A model generated the notes under the pieces. The model searched no databases. It was not told the origin of the DNA and saw only the letters and a program-made list of their open reading frames with translations. The translations under genes were made by a program, and so were the position numbers. From Sphingomonas sp. ID1715 (GTDB taxonomy: Bacteria; Pseudomonadota; Alphaproteobacteria; Sphingomonadales; Sphingomonadaceae), in assembly GCF_013044515.1 (NCBI RefSeq), contig NZ_JABEPR010000001.1, positions 744,001-808,000 on the forward strand: DNA of 64,000 nt, read 5' to 3'. Of this stretch, positions 26,696 to 36,137 are shown piece after piece. Numbering within the stretch: position 1 is the stretch's first letter; each line of letters begins with the position of its first letter.

Positions 26696-27466
26696 ATGGC
26701 TGGATTTGCAATCGTCACCGGAGCGTCGAGCGGCATCGGGCTGGAACTGGCCCGGCTCGCAGCGCAGGACGGCTATGACCTGCTGCTCGTCGCCGACACG
26801 CCGCTCGTCGACGCTTCGTCGCAGCTGAAGGGCCTGGGCGTACAGGTCGAGAATGTCGAGGCTGACCTCTCCACCTTCGAAGGCGTGGACCGGCTGCTGG
26901 CGGCGGCTCGCGGTCGGCCGGTCGACCTGCTCTTCGCCAATGCGGGGCATGGCCTTGGTCACGGGTTCTTGGAGCAGGATCCGGCCGAGTGGCGGCATGT
27001 GATCGACACCAACATCACCGGAACCGTCTATCTGCTGCAGAAGGTGCTGCGCGAGATGGTCGCGCGGAACGAAGGCCGGGTGCTGATCACCGGATCGATC
27101 GCGGGTCACATGGCCGGCGCGTTCCAGGCGGTCTATAACGGCACCAAGGCGTTCATCGACAGCTTCGCCGACGCGATCGTCAACGAACTGAAAGACACGA
27201 ACGTCACCGTGACCTGCCTGAAGCCGGGCGCCACGGACACCGAGTTCTTCGAGCGCGCCGGCATGGAAGACACCAAGGTCGGCACCGCCAAGAAGGACGA
27301 TCCTGACGATGTGGCCAAGACAGGTTACGACGCGCTGATGAAGGGCGAGCGGAGCGTCATCTACGGCTTCAAGAACAAGCTGCAGGTCGCCGCCGCTAGT
27401 GTGCTCGGCGGCGGCTTCTCGGCTGAGGCGCACCGCCACCAGGCCGAGCCCGGTTCAGGCAGCTAA
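26696..27466 (+). CDS. Short-chain dehydrogenase/reductase
   Basis: 256 residues of the classical SDR fold: TGASSGIG cofactor loop at 8-15, NAG at about 82-84, catalytic Ser134, Tyr147 and Lys151 (YNGTK). Oxidises or reduces an alcohol/carbonyl with NAD(P); substrate unknown. The C-terminal 'YGFKNKLQVAAASVL' segment is common in uncharacterised SDRs. ATG at 26696 follows GAGGAGCGTGTC. Divergent from the GST gene. Confidence 0.92.
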   Translation: MAGFAIVTGASSGIGLELARLAAQDGYDLLLVADTPLVDASSQLKGLGVQVENVEADLSTFEGVDRLLAAARGRPVDLLFANAGHGLGHGFLEQDPAEWRHVIDTNITGTVYLLQKVLREMVARNEGRVLITGSIAGHMAGAFQAVYNGTKAFIDSFADAIVNELKDTNVTVTCLKPGATDTEFFERAGMEDTKVGTAKKDDPDDVAKTGYDALMKGERSVIYGFKNKLQVAAASVLGGGFSAEAHRHQAEPGSGS

Positions 27467-27480
27467 ACCGGGCCGACCGC

Positions 27481-27879
27481 TCAGTTCTTCGGGCGGGTAT
27501 AGGGAACGAAATCGCCCAGCGAGACAAAGCCGGCCGGGATCATCGACGTGCGATCAAGCAGGCGCACCGTGTCGATGCTGCAGAGCTGCGAGCCGATCGT
27601 GCGGGTGACGAGGATATCGTCCCGGTGGAGCCAATCTGCCCCGGAGCGCGGACGGTTCACGTAGAGCTTGCTACCGACGCGATAAACGATTGCCGTGTCG
27701 TCGATGATCTCGGTCGAGCTGATGCTGCGCTGGTTAAGGCAGCTGACCGGCTTGCCGGCCACGCGGCCGTCGAGCATCCGGGCAAGCCGAGCTTCAGGCG
27801 GAAGCGGCGCGGCAGAGGCAGCCGACACGGCGCCGAGGGCCGCGGCAGCCAGGGTGAAGGTCTTCAGAATGTTTCGCAT
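27481..27879 (-). CDS. Conserved secreted hypothetical protein
   Basis: 132 residues with a clear signal peptide (MRNILKTFTLAAAALGAVSAASA). The mature part carries 'LPPEARLARMLDGRVAGKPVSCLNQRSI' and two cysteines that could form a disulfide, with beta-rich stretches 'IVYRVGSKLYVNRPRSG'. This composition recurs in sphingomonads as a periplasmic protein of unknown role. No enzymatic motif seen. Convergent with the SDR gene, 14 bases apart. Confidence 0.8.
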   Translation of the reverse strand: MRNILKTFTLAAAALGAVSAASAAPLPPEARLARMLDGRVAGKPVSCLNQRSISSTEIIDDTAIVYRVGSKLYVNRPRSGADWLHRDDILVTRTIGSQLCSIDTVRLLDRTSMIPAGFVSLGDFVPYTRPKN

Positions 27880-27922
27880 GGCGGCGTGCGTATCACGCGT
27901 CGGCTGAACGTCCGCTGACCGA

Positions 27923-28801
27923 TCAATGCTGCCGGTTAAGAAAGCGGGGGATCAGCGGCAGCAGCTCCCGGCTGAGCAGGCCCGTGCCGCCATATCCGCG
28001 TGCCAAGGCGCTGCCGGCACTGCCATGCGTCCAAACGGCCCAGGCCGCGGCAACGAAGGGCGGTGCGCCGCGCGCGACCAGTCCGCCGACGATACCCGCC
28101 AGCACGTCGCCGGATCCGCCGGTCGCCAAGGCGGGCGTACCGCCGTCAAACTCCACTTCCTTGCCGCCGGGCGCGGCGATGATCGTGCGCGCGTCCTTCA
28201 GGCAGACAATGGCCTGCAACTCGTCAGCTGTCCGTCGGGCAATGGCCCAAGCATCCTGCTGCACCTGATCCACATCCAGACCGCTGAGCGAGGCCATCTC
28301 GCCTGGATGAGGCGTGAGGATGACTGCGCCGGCATGATCGCGCAGCAGCTCCTTGCAGGTGGCGGCGGCCGCGATTGCGCCGGCATCGAGGATGACGGCC
28401 ACTTCGCCCGGCAGCCGCTCGATCACCGCACGCACCAGCCGCTCGCACTCTTTCGAGCCATGCATGCCGGGACCGAGGACAAGCGCGTCACAGGCACTTG
28501 CATGCTCCAGCAGCACATCGACTCCGTCTGCGCTCAATTCGCCGCCGGCAGTGGACGGGAGTGCGACCGCCGCGGCCTCCGGCACGAACATGCCGAGCAG
28601 CGTCCCGGATTCCGCGACCGTGCCGAGTTGCAGCTTGCCGGCACCCGCGCGCAGCGCTGCTTCGCCGGTCAGCCGCAGTGCACCGGGCACCAGCGCGCTG
28701 CCGCCGACCACGAACACCCGGCCGCGCTCGTTTTTGTTGGTGCGATGCTCCGTTTCCGGCAGCGGATTGCGGTCGAGCCAGTGGTCGTCGAGCCTGATCA
28801 T
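27923..28801 (-). CDS. nnrD: ADP/ATP-dependent NAD(P)H-hydrate dehydratase (single domain)
   Basis: 292 residues of the ribokinase-like NnrD domain. 'KNERGRVFVVGGS' is near the N-terminus, 'LGPGMHG' in the middle, 'LTPHPGEMASLSG' follows, and the nucleotide motif TGGSGDVLAG is near the C-terminus. It repairs NAD(P)H damaged by hydration. The epimerase domain (NnrE) that many bacteria fuse upstream is absent, so epimerisation must come from another gene. ATG overlaps the stop of the phosphatase gene by 4 bases (operon). Confidence 0.93.
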   Translation of the reverse strand: MIRLDDHWLDRNPLPETEHRTNKNERGRVFVVGGSALVPGALRLTGEAALRAGAGKLQLGTVAESGTLLGMFVPEAAAVALPSTAGGELSADGVDVLLEHASACDALVLGPGMHGSKECERLVRAVIERLPGEVAVILDAGAIAAAATCKELLRDHAGAVILTPHPGEMASLSGLDVDQVQQDAWAIARRTADELQAIVCLKDARTIIAAPGGKEVEFDGGTPALATGGSGDVLAGIVGGLVARGAPPFVAAAWAVWTHGSAGSALARGYGGTGLLSRELLPLIPRFLNRQH

Positions 28802-29556
28802 CCGCGCACCGCCTGGATCGGCTCGGGCGCGCTCGTCACTGCCGCACCGGCCTCCTCCATGGGCGCCGTCACATTGTACCGGCTGAGCACCAGCTTGCCG
28901 AACGCCCCTTCCCGCGGGTCAAGCCGATATTCGGTGACCGAGCAATTCGCGACATCTGCCTCAGCGTCGATCGCGAGAATCTCGGCCTCGCTTAGGCTTT
29001 CGATCACATAGCGAAGGCACAGCACCACGACCTGATGCGCGACGATCATCACCCGCTGTTCGGCATGGTGCAGCGACACCGTGTCGAGCAGCGACCGAAG
29101 CCGCAAGATCACGTCGGCCCAGCTCTCGCCGCCGGGCGGACGATGATAGAATTTGCCCAGGATGCGGCGGAACTCGGCCTGATCCGGGTAGGTCGCGGCG
29201 ACGCCAGGCGTGGTCAGCCCGTCGAGGATGCCGAACTCCTTCTCCCGCAGCCGCTCATCGACGCAGATGGGAATATCCGCCGCGCAGCCGCCCGCGTCGC
29301 GGAACAGGGCAGCGGTCTGCTGGGCGCGGACATAGGAAGAGCTCAGCAACACGTCCGGCTGGTCGCCGCCGGCCGCAAACCAGGCGCCCAGCGCGCGCGC
29401 CTGATCTTCTCCCAGGGGTGACAGCGGCACATCGACGTCGCGGCCGGTCAATGTAATCCGAACCAGCCCCTGCTCGTGTGCCGCATCGCGAGCGACATTG
29501 CCTGCACTTTGCCCGTGTCGGACCAGCCACAAAATGCTCGGCCAGCGACTCGCCAT
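28798..29556 (-). CDS. Histidine phosphatase (phosphoglycerate mutase-like) family protein
   Basis: 252 residues with the RHG catalytic motif at R13-H14-G15, 'SSYVRAQQTA' (second phosphate-binding arginine), a proton donor in 'REKEFGILDG', and the second histidine in 'IVAHQVVV'. Phosphohistidine phosphatase; substrate (phosphosugar, phosphoester or protein) not determinable. First gene of a two-gene unit with nnrD; divergent from the response regulator. Confidence 0.88.
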   Translation of the reverse strand: MASRWPSILWLVRHGQSAGNVARDAAHEQGLVRITLTGRDVDVPLSPLGEDQARALGAWFAAGGDQPDVLLSSSYVRAQQTAALFRDAGGCAADIPICVDERLREKEFGILDGLTTPGVAATYPDQAEFRRILGKFYHRPPGGESWADVILRLRSLLDTVSLHHAEQRVMIVAHQVVVLCLRYVIESLSEAEILAIDAEADVANCSVTEYRLDPREGAFGKLVLSRYNVTAPMEEAGAAVTSAPEPIQAVRG

Positions 29557-29677
29557 TCACACCTCACTCCGTCCAATCGGGCGTGTAACGATCAGGCGTC
29601 GCTTCGGGTCCGACACCGAAATGCGGTTAAGACAGCGCTGTCAGGGAACTTTTCCGTGGAGCGCCGATTGTCCGGGC

Positions 29678-30079
29678 ATGACTGCTTCCATTCTGATCGT
29701 TGAAGACGAGATGCTGGTCGCGCTTGAAATGGAGAGCATTCTTCAGGAGCGTGGCTACCACATTGTCGGCATCGCCGCCGACCTGCAGGGCGCCATGGCC
29801 TATGCAGATGGCAGCATCGATCTTGCCTTGGTGGACCTCAACCTTCGCGACGGACTGACCGGGCCCGAGATCGGCAAGCGACTGGCCAGCGAACACAAGG
29901 CGGGCGTGCTCTTCGTCACCGCCAACCCTCGCATCTTGGGCAAGGGCATCGCCGGCACCATTGGTGTCCTCACCAAGCCGACCGATGAGGCCTCGCTCTC
30001 TTCGGCCGTCGCGTTCGCGCTGCAGCGGCGTCAAGGCCGCGAAGCCGAAGCGCCTCCATCGCTGAAGTGCTTCGGTTGA
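29678..30079 (+). CDS. Single-domain response regulator (CheY-like)
   Basis: 133 residues consisting only of a receiver domain: acidic pocket E9-D10-E11, phosphoacceptor D53 (LVDLNLRDG), T81 and K100 (LTKPTD). No DNA-binding or enzymatic output domain follows, only about 20 Gln/Arg/Glu-rich residues. The opposing gene is an HWE kinase, a likely partner although transcribed convergently. It lacks the FATGUY motif of the SdrG-type regulators. ATG at 29678. Confidence 0.9.
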   Translation: MTASILIVEDEMLVALEMESILQERGYHIVGIAADLQGAMAYADGSIDLALVDLNLRDGLTGPEIGKRLASEHKAGVLFVTANPRILGKGIAGTIGVLTKPTDEASLSSAVAFALQRRQGREAEAPPSLKCFG

Positions 30080-30085
30080 ATCGGG

Positions 30086-31102
30086 TCAGGCGCGGCTGAG
30101 CGCGCGCGCCGGAAGCTCGATCCGTACCCGCAACCCGTCCGGCCTCCAGTCGCGCTCCAGCGTACCGCCCAGTTGCTGAACCACGCTCATGTCGGTCAGC
30201 CGGCTCCCGAAGCCGGAGAGCTGCGGAACGCCGTTGATCCTGGGCCCGCCGAACTCCTCCCAACTCAGGTGCACGGCGCCGCCAGCCACGGCGATGGTGA
30301 TGGCGACCCGCCCCTCCGGCAACGACAGGGCGCCATATTTCATCGCATTGGTGGCAAGCTCGTGAAAGACAAGGCCGATCGGGGTGGCGCCCCGGTCGTC
30401 GACCGCAAGATCGTCGCCCTCGATCGTCAATCGCCCGTCATCCAGCGCCGGATAGGGGCTGAGCAGGTCGGCCAGCAGCGCCTTCAGCGTGGACTGGCCC
30501 GGATGCGGCGCGCTTTCCTCGCTGTGCGGACGGACATAGTCATGCGCGCGGCCCAGCGCCGCGATGCGGCCCTGCAGCTCGCGCGCAAGCGCCTTCATGT
30601 CCGGAAACTGGCGTGCGGATAGGCCGATTAGGCCGTTCACCACCGCGAAGATGTTCTTGATCCGGTGGCTGAGCTCGCGACTGAGGATGCTGTTGTGTTC
30701 GGCAATCCGCTTCTGCTCGTCGATTTCGGTGCAGGTGCCGACCCAGCGGATGATCTGCCCGTCCTCGCCCCGGACCGGGAGAGCGCGGCCCAGCGTCCAG
30801 CGATACTCTCCGCTATGATGCCGCAGGCGATATTCGATCTCGTACGGCTCACCCGTTGCCAGGCTGTGGCGCCAGCGCGCCCAAGCCCGCTCCTGATCTT
30901 CGGGATGGAACATTCCGTTCCACCCCTCGCCGTCGGTCGAGCCCTCCGGCACGCCTGTGAAGGCATACCATTGCGCGTTGTAGTAATCGTGCAAGCCGTC
31001 AGGCAGCGTGGACCAGACCATCTGCGGCATCGCGTCGGCGAGCTGCTTGAAGGAAATCTGGCCCGCCGCCATGTCCGTCAGATCCGCAATCGCTGAATTC
31101 AA
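30086..31102 (-). CDS. PAS-domain HWE-family sensor histidine kinase
   Basis: 338 residues, no transmembrane segment, so a cytoplasmic sensor. A PAS domain spans about 18-130 ('MPQMVWSTLPDG' to 'WVGTCTEIDEQKR'). The phosphoacceptor is H146 in ELSHRIKN. The HWE signature follows: a histidine in the N-box (FHELATNAMKYGAL, about 246-259) and WxE (SWEEFGG) in the G box. HWE kinases in alphaproteobacteria feed single-domain regulators or the PhyR stress cascade. The receiver gene lies 6 bases downstream in opposite orientation. An FNR-like dyad sits upstream (31165-31178). Confidence 0.93.
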   Translation of the reverse strand: MNSAIADLTDMAAGQISFKQLADAMPQMVWSTLPDGLHDYYNAQWYAFTGVPEGSTDGEGWNGMFHPEDQERAWARWRHSLATGEPYEIEYRLRHHSGEYRWTLGRALPVRGEDGQIIRWVGTCTEIDEQKRIAEHNSILSRELSHRIKNIFAVVNGLIGLSARQFPDMKALARELQGRIAALGRAHDYVRPHSEESAPHPGQSTLKALLADLLSPYPALDDGRLTIEGDDLAVDDRGATPIGLVFHELATNAMKYGALSLPEGRVAITIAVAGGAVHLSWEEFGGPRINGVPQLSGFGSRLTDMSVVQQLGGTLERDWRPDGLRVRIELPARALSRA

Positions 31103-31164
31103 GCTCGTCCTTCCCAGCCGGCGCGAAGAACGTGACGAACCCTCGGCACTCGATCTGCGTTGCC

Positions 31165-31178
31165 CTGATCTATATCAA
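31165..31178 (-). promoter_or_regulatory. FNR/FixK-like dyad upstream of the HWE kinase
   Basis: On the minus strand the site reads TTGAT-ATAG-ATCAG, nine of ten positions of the FNR/FixK consensus TTGAT-N4-ATCAA. Its centre is about 70 bases before the kinase ATG at 31102, within the 120-base gap after topA, where the kinase promoter should be. Single sites of this kind occur by chance, so weight is limited. Confidence 0.35.
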
Positions 31179-31222
31179 TGGGCAGACGAACGCCACACGT
31201 CCGCGTCCGGTTCAACGCTCCA

Positions 31223-33757
31223 CTACTTTTTCGCTGCGCGTTTCGGCGCCGCCTTCTTGGCGGGCGCCTTCCGCGCGCTCCCACGACCCTTCTTCTTGGC
31301 TGGACCCGCCGTCGCCCGAGCATCGAGCAGTTGCGCCGCTTCTTCGAGCGTCAGGGCCTCGGGCGCCACCGTCTTGGGCAATGTCGCGTTGGTGGTGCCG
31401 TCGGTGACATAGGGCCCGAAGCGGCCCTCCATGAGCTTGATCTCGGCCTCGGTGCGCGGGTGCGCGCCGAGCACGCGCAGCGGCTCGCGCGAGGCGCCGC
31501 GCTGCGGACGCCCGCCGCCGGCCGCCGCCTCGGCGAGCTTCACCACCGCGGCGTTCATTCCGGTTTCGAACACCTCGGCCGTCGAGCCGAGCCGCGCATA
31601 TTTGCCCTGGTGCGCCAGATAAGGGCCATAGCGGCCGATGGAGGCGGTGATCGGCTCGCCCGTCTCGGGATGCGCGCCGATCGTGCGCGGCAGGCTCAGC
31701 AGCTTCAGCGCGAGCGCCAGGTCGAGCTCGCCGGCATCCTTGGGGATCGACGCGCGCTTGGCGTCCTTGCCGTCACCCAGCTGGACATAGGGGCCGAAAC
31801 GCCCCGACTTGCGAGTGACATCCTGCTCGGTATCCGGATCCTGGCCGAGCAGCTCATCGCCATTGTCGTTGCCCGCCTCCTCGCCTCCGCCTTGGGCGAA
31901 GCGGCGGGTGTATTTGCATTCCGGGTAGTTTGAGCATGCGACGAACGCACCGAACCGCCCACCCCGCAGCGCCAGCTTGCCGGACTTGCAGTTCGGGCAG
32001 AGACGCGGATCGGTGCCGTCCTCGCGTTCCGGGAAGAGGAAGGGCGCGAGGAATTCGTCGAGCGCGGCGGTAATGTCGGAGGGCTTCTGCTCCATCACCT
32101 CGGCGGTCTTGGGCTTGAAGTCGCGCCAAAAGGCTTCGAGCACCTTCTGCCATTCGGCCCGCCCGCCGGAGATCTCGTCCAGTTCTTCCTCGAGGCCGGC
32201 CGTGAAGTCGTAGCTGACATAACGCTCGAAGAACCGCTCGAGGAAAGCGGTCAGCAGGCGGCCGCTTTCCTGGGGCATGAAGCGGTTCTTCTCCAGCACG
32301 ACATATTCGCGGTCCTTCAGCACCTGGAGAATGGACGCATAGGTGGAGGGGCGGCCAATGCCGAGCTCCTCCAGCCGCTTGACGAGGCTCGCTTCCGAAA
32401 AGCGGGGCGGCGGCTGGGTGAAATGCTGCTCGGCGTGCACCGCCTTCTTGAGCGGCGCGTCGCCCTGGCCGAGGCGCGGCAGGCGGCGGCTTTCCTCGTC
32501 ATCCGCGTCGTCGCGGCCTTCCTCGTACAGCGCGAGATAGCCGGGGAAGAGCACGACCTGGCCGGTCGCCCGCAGCGCCGTCTGGCCGGTGCCGTCCTCC
32601 AGCTCCACCGTCGTGCGTTCCAGGCGCGCGGACGCCATCTGGCTCGCCAGCGCGCGCTTCCAGATCAGGTCGTAGAGCCGGGCATGATCGCCTGAGCCGA
32701 CATGGTCGCGCCCGAAGTCGGTGGGGCGGATCGCCTCGTGCGCTTCCTGGGCGTTCTTCGCCTTGGTCTGATATTGCCGCGGCTTGTCGGGGACATAGCT
32801 GCCGTCATAGCGGTTCGCGATGGCGGCGCGGGCAGCGGAAATGGCGCTGCCGTCCATCTGCACGCCGTCGGTCCGCATATAGGTGATCGCGCCGTCTTCG
32901 TAGAGGTTCTGCGCGACCCGCATCGTGTGGCTGGCCGAAAAGCCGAGCTTGCGCGCCGCTTCCTGCTGCAGGGTCGAGGTTGTGAAGGGCGGCGGCGGGT
33001 TGCGGGTGAGCGGCTTGGTCTCGACACTGGCGACGGTGAAGCGCCCGGCCTCGACCGCGGCCTTGGCAGCTTCGGCGTCGCCCGCCTTGCCGATCGTCAG
33101 CCGATCGACCTTCTGCCCCTTGAAGCGCACCAGCCGCGCCTGAAAGGCGGTGCCGTCCTGCTCCATGTCGGCAAAGACGGACCAATATTCCTGCGGGCGG
33201 AAGGTCTCGATCTCGCGTTCGCGGTCGACGATCAGGCGCAGCGCCACCGACTGGACGCGGCCGGCCGACTTGGCGCCGGGCAACTTGCGCCACAGCACTG
33301 GCGAGAGGGTGAAGCCAACCAGATAATCGAGCGCGCGACGGGCCCGATAGGCGTCGATCAGGTCTTCATCGAGCTGCCGGGGCCTTGCCATCGCTTCGGT
33401 GACCGCCGACTTCGTGATCGCGTTGAACGTGACGCGCTCCACCGCCTTGGGCAGCGCCTTCCGCTTCTTCAGCACTTCCTGGACGTGCCAACTGATCGCC
33501 TCGCCTTCGCGATCAGGGTCGGTGGCGAGGATCAGTCGATCGGCCTTTTTCGCTTCGTCGGCGATGGCCTTGAGCTGCTTGGCCTTGTCGCCATAGGTCT
33601 CCCACTCCATCGCAAAGCCATTGTCCGGATCGACCGAGCCGTCCTTGGGCGGCAAGTCGCGGATATGGCCATAGGAGGCGAGCACACGATAATCGCGACC
33701 GAGATATTTCTCGATCGTCTTCGCCTTGGCGGGAGATTCGACAATCACAAGCTGCAT
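31223..33757 (-). CDS. topA: DNA topoisomerase I
   Basis: 844 residues. The Toprim domain starts at the N-terminus (MQLVIVESPAKAKTIEKYLG), then the 'ATDPDREGEAISWH' metal site, the active-site tyrosine in 'DGAITYMRTDG', and a C-terminal four-cysteine zinc ribbon (CPNCKSGK...CSNYPECKY), followed by repeated 'GRFGPYV' and 'GRYGPYLAHQGKYA' modules and a Lys/Ala tail. Relaxes negative supercoils. ATG at 33757 preferred to the GTG three codons earlier. Confidence 0.98.
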   Translation of the reverse strand: MQLVIVESPAKAKTIEKYLGRDYRVLASYGHIRDLPPKDGSVDPDNGFAMEWETYGDKAKQLKAIADEAKKADRLILATDPDREGEAISWHVQEVLKKRKALPKAVERVTFNAITKSAVTEAMARPRQLDEDLIDAYRARRALDYLVGFTLSPVLWRKLPGAKSAGRVQSVALRLIVDREREIETFRPQEYWSVFADMEQDGTAFQARLVRFKGQKVDRLTIGKAGDAEAAKAAVEAGRFTVASVETKPLTRNPPPPFTTSTLQQEAARKLGFSASHTMRVAQNLYEDGAITYMRTDGVQMDGSAISAARAAIANRYDGSYVPDKPRQYQTKAKNAQEAHEAIRPTDFGRDHVGSGDHARLYDLIWKRALASQMASARLERTTVELEDGTGQTALRATGQVVLFPGYLALYEEGRDDADDEESRRLPRLGQGDAPLKKAVHAEQHFTQPPPRFSEASLVKRLEELGIGRPSTYASILQVLKDREYVVLEKNRFMPQESGRLLTAFLERFFERYVSYDFTAGLEEELDEISGGRAEWQKVLEAFWRDFKPKTAEVMEQKPSDITAALDEFLAPFLFPEREDGTDPRLCPNCKSGKLALRGGRFGAFVACSNYPECKYTRRFAQGGGEEAGNDNGDELLGQDPDTEQDVTRKSGRFGPYVQLGDGKDAKRASIPKDAGELDLALALKLLSLPRTIGAHPETGEPITASIGRYGPYLAHQGKYARLGSTAEVFETGMNAAVVKLAEAAAGGGRPQRGASREPLRVLGAHPRTEAEIKLMEGRFGPYVTDGTTNATLPKTVAPEALTLEEAAQLLDARATAGPAKKKGRGSARKAPAKKAAPKRAAKK

Positions 33758-33914
33758 GGACGTCACAGACCCTTACGTACGTACGCGCGAGGGTGGAGAC
33801 GCTCGTCGGCTGCCGTCAAGCCTTGGCCGAAAGGTAACGTCGCCGGTCGAAGCTGCTTTGCGCACGTCAGGCCGCTCCGCTTGAGCGCGGCCCATTCATC
33901 AAGGAGACCGGACG

Positions 33915-34376
33915 ATGAAGCCTCTTGCCCTGCTGCTCGCCCTGTGCGCAGCCCCCGCCTCTGCCCAGCCGCCCAGTGCGGCCGATCAAGCCGCACTGAA
34001 TGCCCTCGCCGATACCGCCGACGCCGCATGGAACGACAAGGACGCGGCCCGGATGGCTGAAGCCTATGTGGCGGACGGCAGCCTGCGCATGGCCGGCGGC
34101 ACCGTCGTCGAGGGCAAGGACGCGATCCGCGCCACCTTCGTGCGCAATTTCGCGGCGCGCCAGGGTACGATGCGGCACATCACCCAGGTCGATCGCGCCG
34201 AGATGATCGCCGCGGACCTCGCCTTCACCGAGGCCGGCGTGCGCGTCGAGCAGCAGCAGCCGGACGGCGGCTGGAAGCTGATGCGCACTTTCCGCAACAT
34301 CAGCGTAGCCAGGCGCGATGGCGGTGCGTGGAAGCTCCGAAGCGTCCGCGCCTTCCTCGTGCCGAACCCGAACTGA
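33915..34376 (+). CDS. Secreted SnoaL/DUF4440-like protein
   Basis: 153 residues. Signal peptide of about 18 residues (ending ASAQ) and an NTF2-like cone domain: 'LADTADAAWNDKDAARMAEAYVADGSLRM', 'VEGKDAIRATF' and the closing strands 'GAWKLRSVRAF'. This is the SgcJ/EcaC/DUF4440 pattern; these are small-ligand-binding or isomerase-like folds without a defined role here. It carries its own GGAG ribosome site and is convergent with the acyl-CoA synthetase. Confidence 0.85.
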   Translation: MKPLALLLALCAAPASAQPPSAADQAALNALADTADAAWNDKDAARMAEAYVADGSLRMAGGTVVEGKDAIRATFVRNFAARQGTMRHITQVDRAEMIAADLAFTEAGVRVEQQQPDGGWKLMRTFRNISVARRDGGAWKLRSVRAFLVPNPN

Positions 34377-34386
34377 CCTGCAGACG

Positions 34387-36087
34387 CTAACCGTCCTGCT
34401 GCGCCAGAGCGCGGTAGTGGGCACGCAGGCTGACCTTGTCGATCTTTTCGGTGCCGAGGCGGGGAAGCGGGTCGGGCGCGATCCAGATGCGCGCAGGAAT
34501 CTTGAACGCGGCGAGGCGGGGCTGGAGAAAGGCCTGGAGCCCCTCGGCGGTCAGCGTCGCGCCGTCGGCCGGGTGCACCACCGCGCCGGGGACTTCGCCG
34601 AAGCGTTCGTCGGGCAGCCCGAACACGGCGGCCTCCGCCACATCCACGCTCTCGTAAAGCGCCGCTTCGACTTCCTGACAGCTGATATTCTCGCCGCCGC
34701 GGATGATGATGTCCTTCTTGCGGTCGACGATAAAGAGATAGCCGTCCTCGTCGAGATAGCCGATGTCGCCGGTGCGGAAATAGCGATCGTGCGTGAACGC
34801 CACCTTGGTCGCTTCGGGATTCTTGTAATATTTGAGAAAGTTGCAGACCGAACGGATGCACACTTCGCCCCGCTGGCCCTGCGGCACCGGCTTGCCGGCG
34901 TCGTCGAGGATGGCGAGGTCCACTAGCGGGCGCGAGGCGCGGCCGGTCGAGTTGGGCTTGGCTAGGTAATTGTCGCGGAAATTGCCGCAGCCGACGCCGT
35001 TGGTCTCGGTCAGGCCATAGCCGATCAGCGGCTTGGCGCCGCCCATTTCCTCGTCGATGCGCTTCACATGCTCGACCGGGCGCGGCGCGCCGCCGGCCGC
35101 GAAGTCCATGACCGAGGAGAGGTTGTAATTCTTGCGGTTCGGGTGCGTCAGGATCTCGAAGCTCATCAGCGGCACGCCGACGAAATAGGTGACCTTCTCC
35201 CGCTCCATCAGCCGCATCGCCTCTTCGGCATCCCATTTCTGCATGATGACGAGCTTGCGGCCCATGGCGAAGCTTTGCAGCATAACCGGCACTTCGGCGG
35301 TAACGTGGAACAGCGGCACGTTGAGCAGCGTGCAGGGCTGCAGCGTCGGCGCCTGCCCCAGCTCGGTCGCCAGCTGCAGCGTCATCAGCGTCTGGGCGAG
35401 GTAGTTGAACACGCCTTGGGTGACGGCGCGGTGGGTGGAGATCGCTCCCTTCGACTGGCCGGTCGACCCGGAGGTGAAGAGTATGGTCGCGATGTCGTCG
35501 GGCCCGAGCGCCGGCAGTTCCGTCTCGGCGCCACCGCCGCGAGCGAGCACCGGCGCCAGCGCCTGCGCGATCGGCAGCCCGACATCGACCACCACCAGCT
35601 CGGCGCGATGCGTCGTCTCGGCCAGGCGCTTGGCGCGGGGCGGGTCGGCGAAGACGAGCCTGGTGTCGCTCTCGTCGATGCCTTCTGCCAGCTCCGAGCC
35701 GGTCCACCAGCCGTTGAGCAGGGTCGCGACGCCCCCGGCCATCAATATGCCCATGTAGAGCACGATCCAGGCGGGCGCGTTGCGCGCGGCGATGCCGACA
35801 TGATCGCCGCGCTTGACGCCATAGCCCTGGACGAGCGCGCCGGCGACCGCGCGCGCCTGCGCATGCACCTGGGCAAAGGACAGCCGCTCGTCACCACAGA
35901 CAAGGAAATCCTTGTCGCCATGCTGCGCACAGAAATGGTCGAAATAATAGGATAGCGCGGGCGGGGCGGCCGCGATCATCGGCAGCGTAACGCCACCATC
36001 CTCCCAGCTGGTCAGCGTCATCATGCTGCCGGGCGCGGTCAGGCCGTCCATGATCGTGTCGAGTTTCAGGTCCAATTCGGACGGCAT
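34387..36087 (-). CDS. AMP-forming acyl-CoA synthetase
   Basis: 566 residues of the class I adenylate-forming family: P-loop [11 protein letters not shown], 'YGLTETNG' (A5), '[26 protein letters not shown]' (A7-A8), and the C-terminal lysine in '[11 protein letters not shown]'. It activates a carboxylic acid to an acyl-AMP and then acyl-CoA. The sequence suits a medium or long fatty acid or an aromatic acid; the exact substrate is not readable. Single gene, divergent from lgt. Confidence 0.93.
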   Translation of the reverse strand: MPSELDLKLDTIMDGLTAPGSMMTLTSWEDGGVTLPMIAAAPPALSYYFDHFCAQHGDKDFLVCGDERLSFAQVHAQARAVAGALVQGYGVKRGDHVGIAARNAPAWIVLYMGILMAGGVATLLNGWWTGSELAEGIDESDTRLVFADPPRAKRLAETTHRAELVVVDVGLPIAQALAPVLARGGGAETELPALGPDDIATILFTSGSTGQSKGAISTHRAVTQGVFNYLAQTLMTLQLATELGQAPTLQPCTLLNVPLFHVTAEVPVMLQSFAMGRKLVIMQKWDAEEAMRLMEREKVTYFVGVPLMSFEILTHPNRKNYNLSSVMDFAAGGAPRPVEHVKRIDEEMGGAKPLIGYGLTETNGVGCGNFRDNYLAKPNSTGRASRPLVDLAILDDAGKPVPQGQRGEVCIRSVCNFLKYYKNPEATKVAFTHDRYFRTGDIGYLDEDGYLFIVDRKKDIIIRGGENISCQEVEAALYESVDVAEAAVFGLPDERFGEVPGAVVHPADGATLTAEGLQAFLQPRLAAFKIPARIWIAPDPLPRLGTEKIDKVSLRAHYRALAQQDG

Positions 36088-36137
36088 GCTATCCTCTCGC
36101 CTTCTCTTATGCCCGGCACTATGGAGGCCGAAATCGC

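Noticed and set aside
29646-29670. GGAAC followed by GATT as an EcfG promoter for the response regulator
   Set aside because: The -10 element departs from CGTT and lies so close to the ATG that almost no leader would remain.
32702-34060. Plus-strand open frame of 452 codons
   Set aside because: Mostly antisense to topA and then runs through the secreted SnoaL-like gene in a wrong frame.
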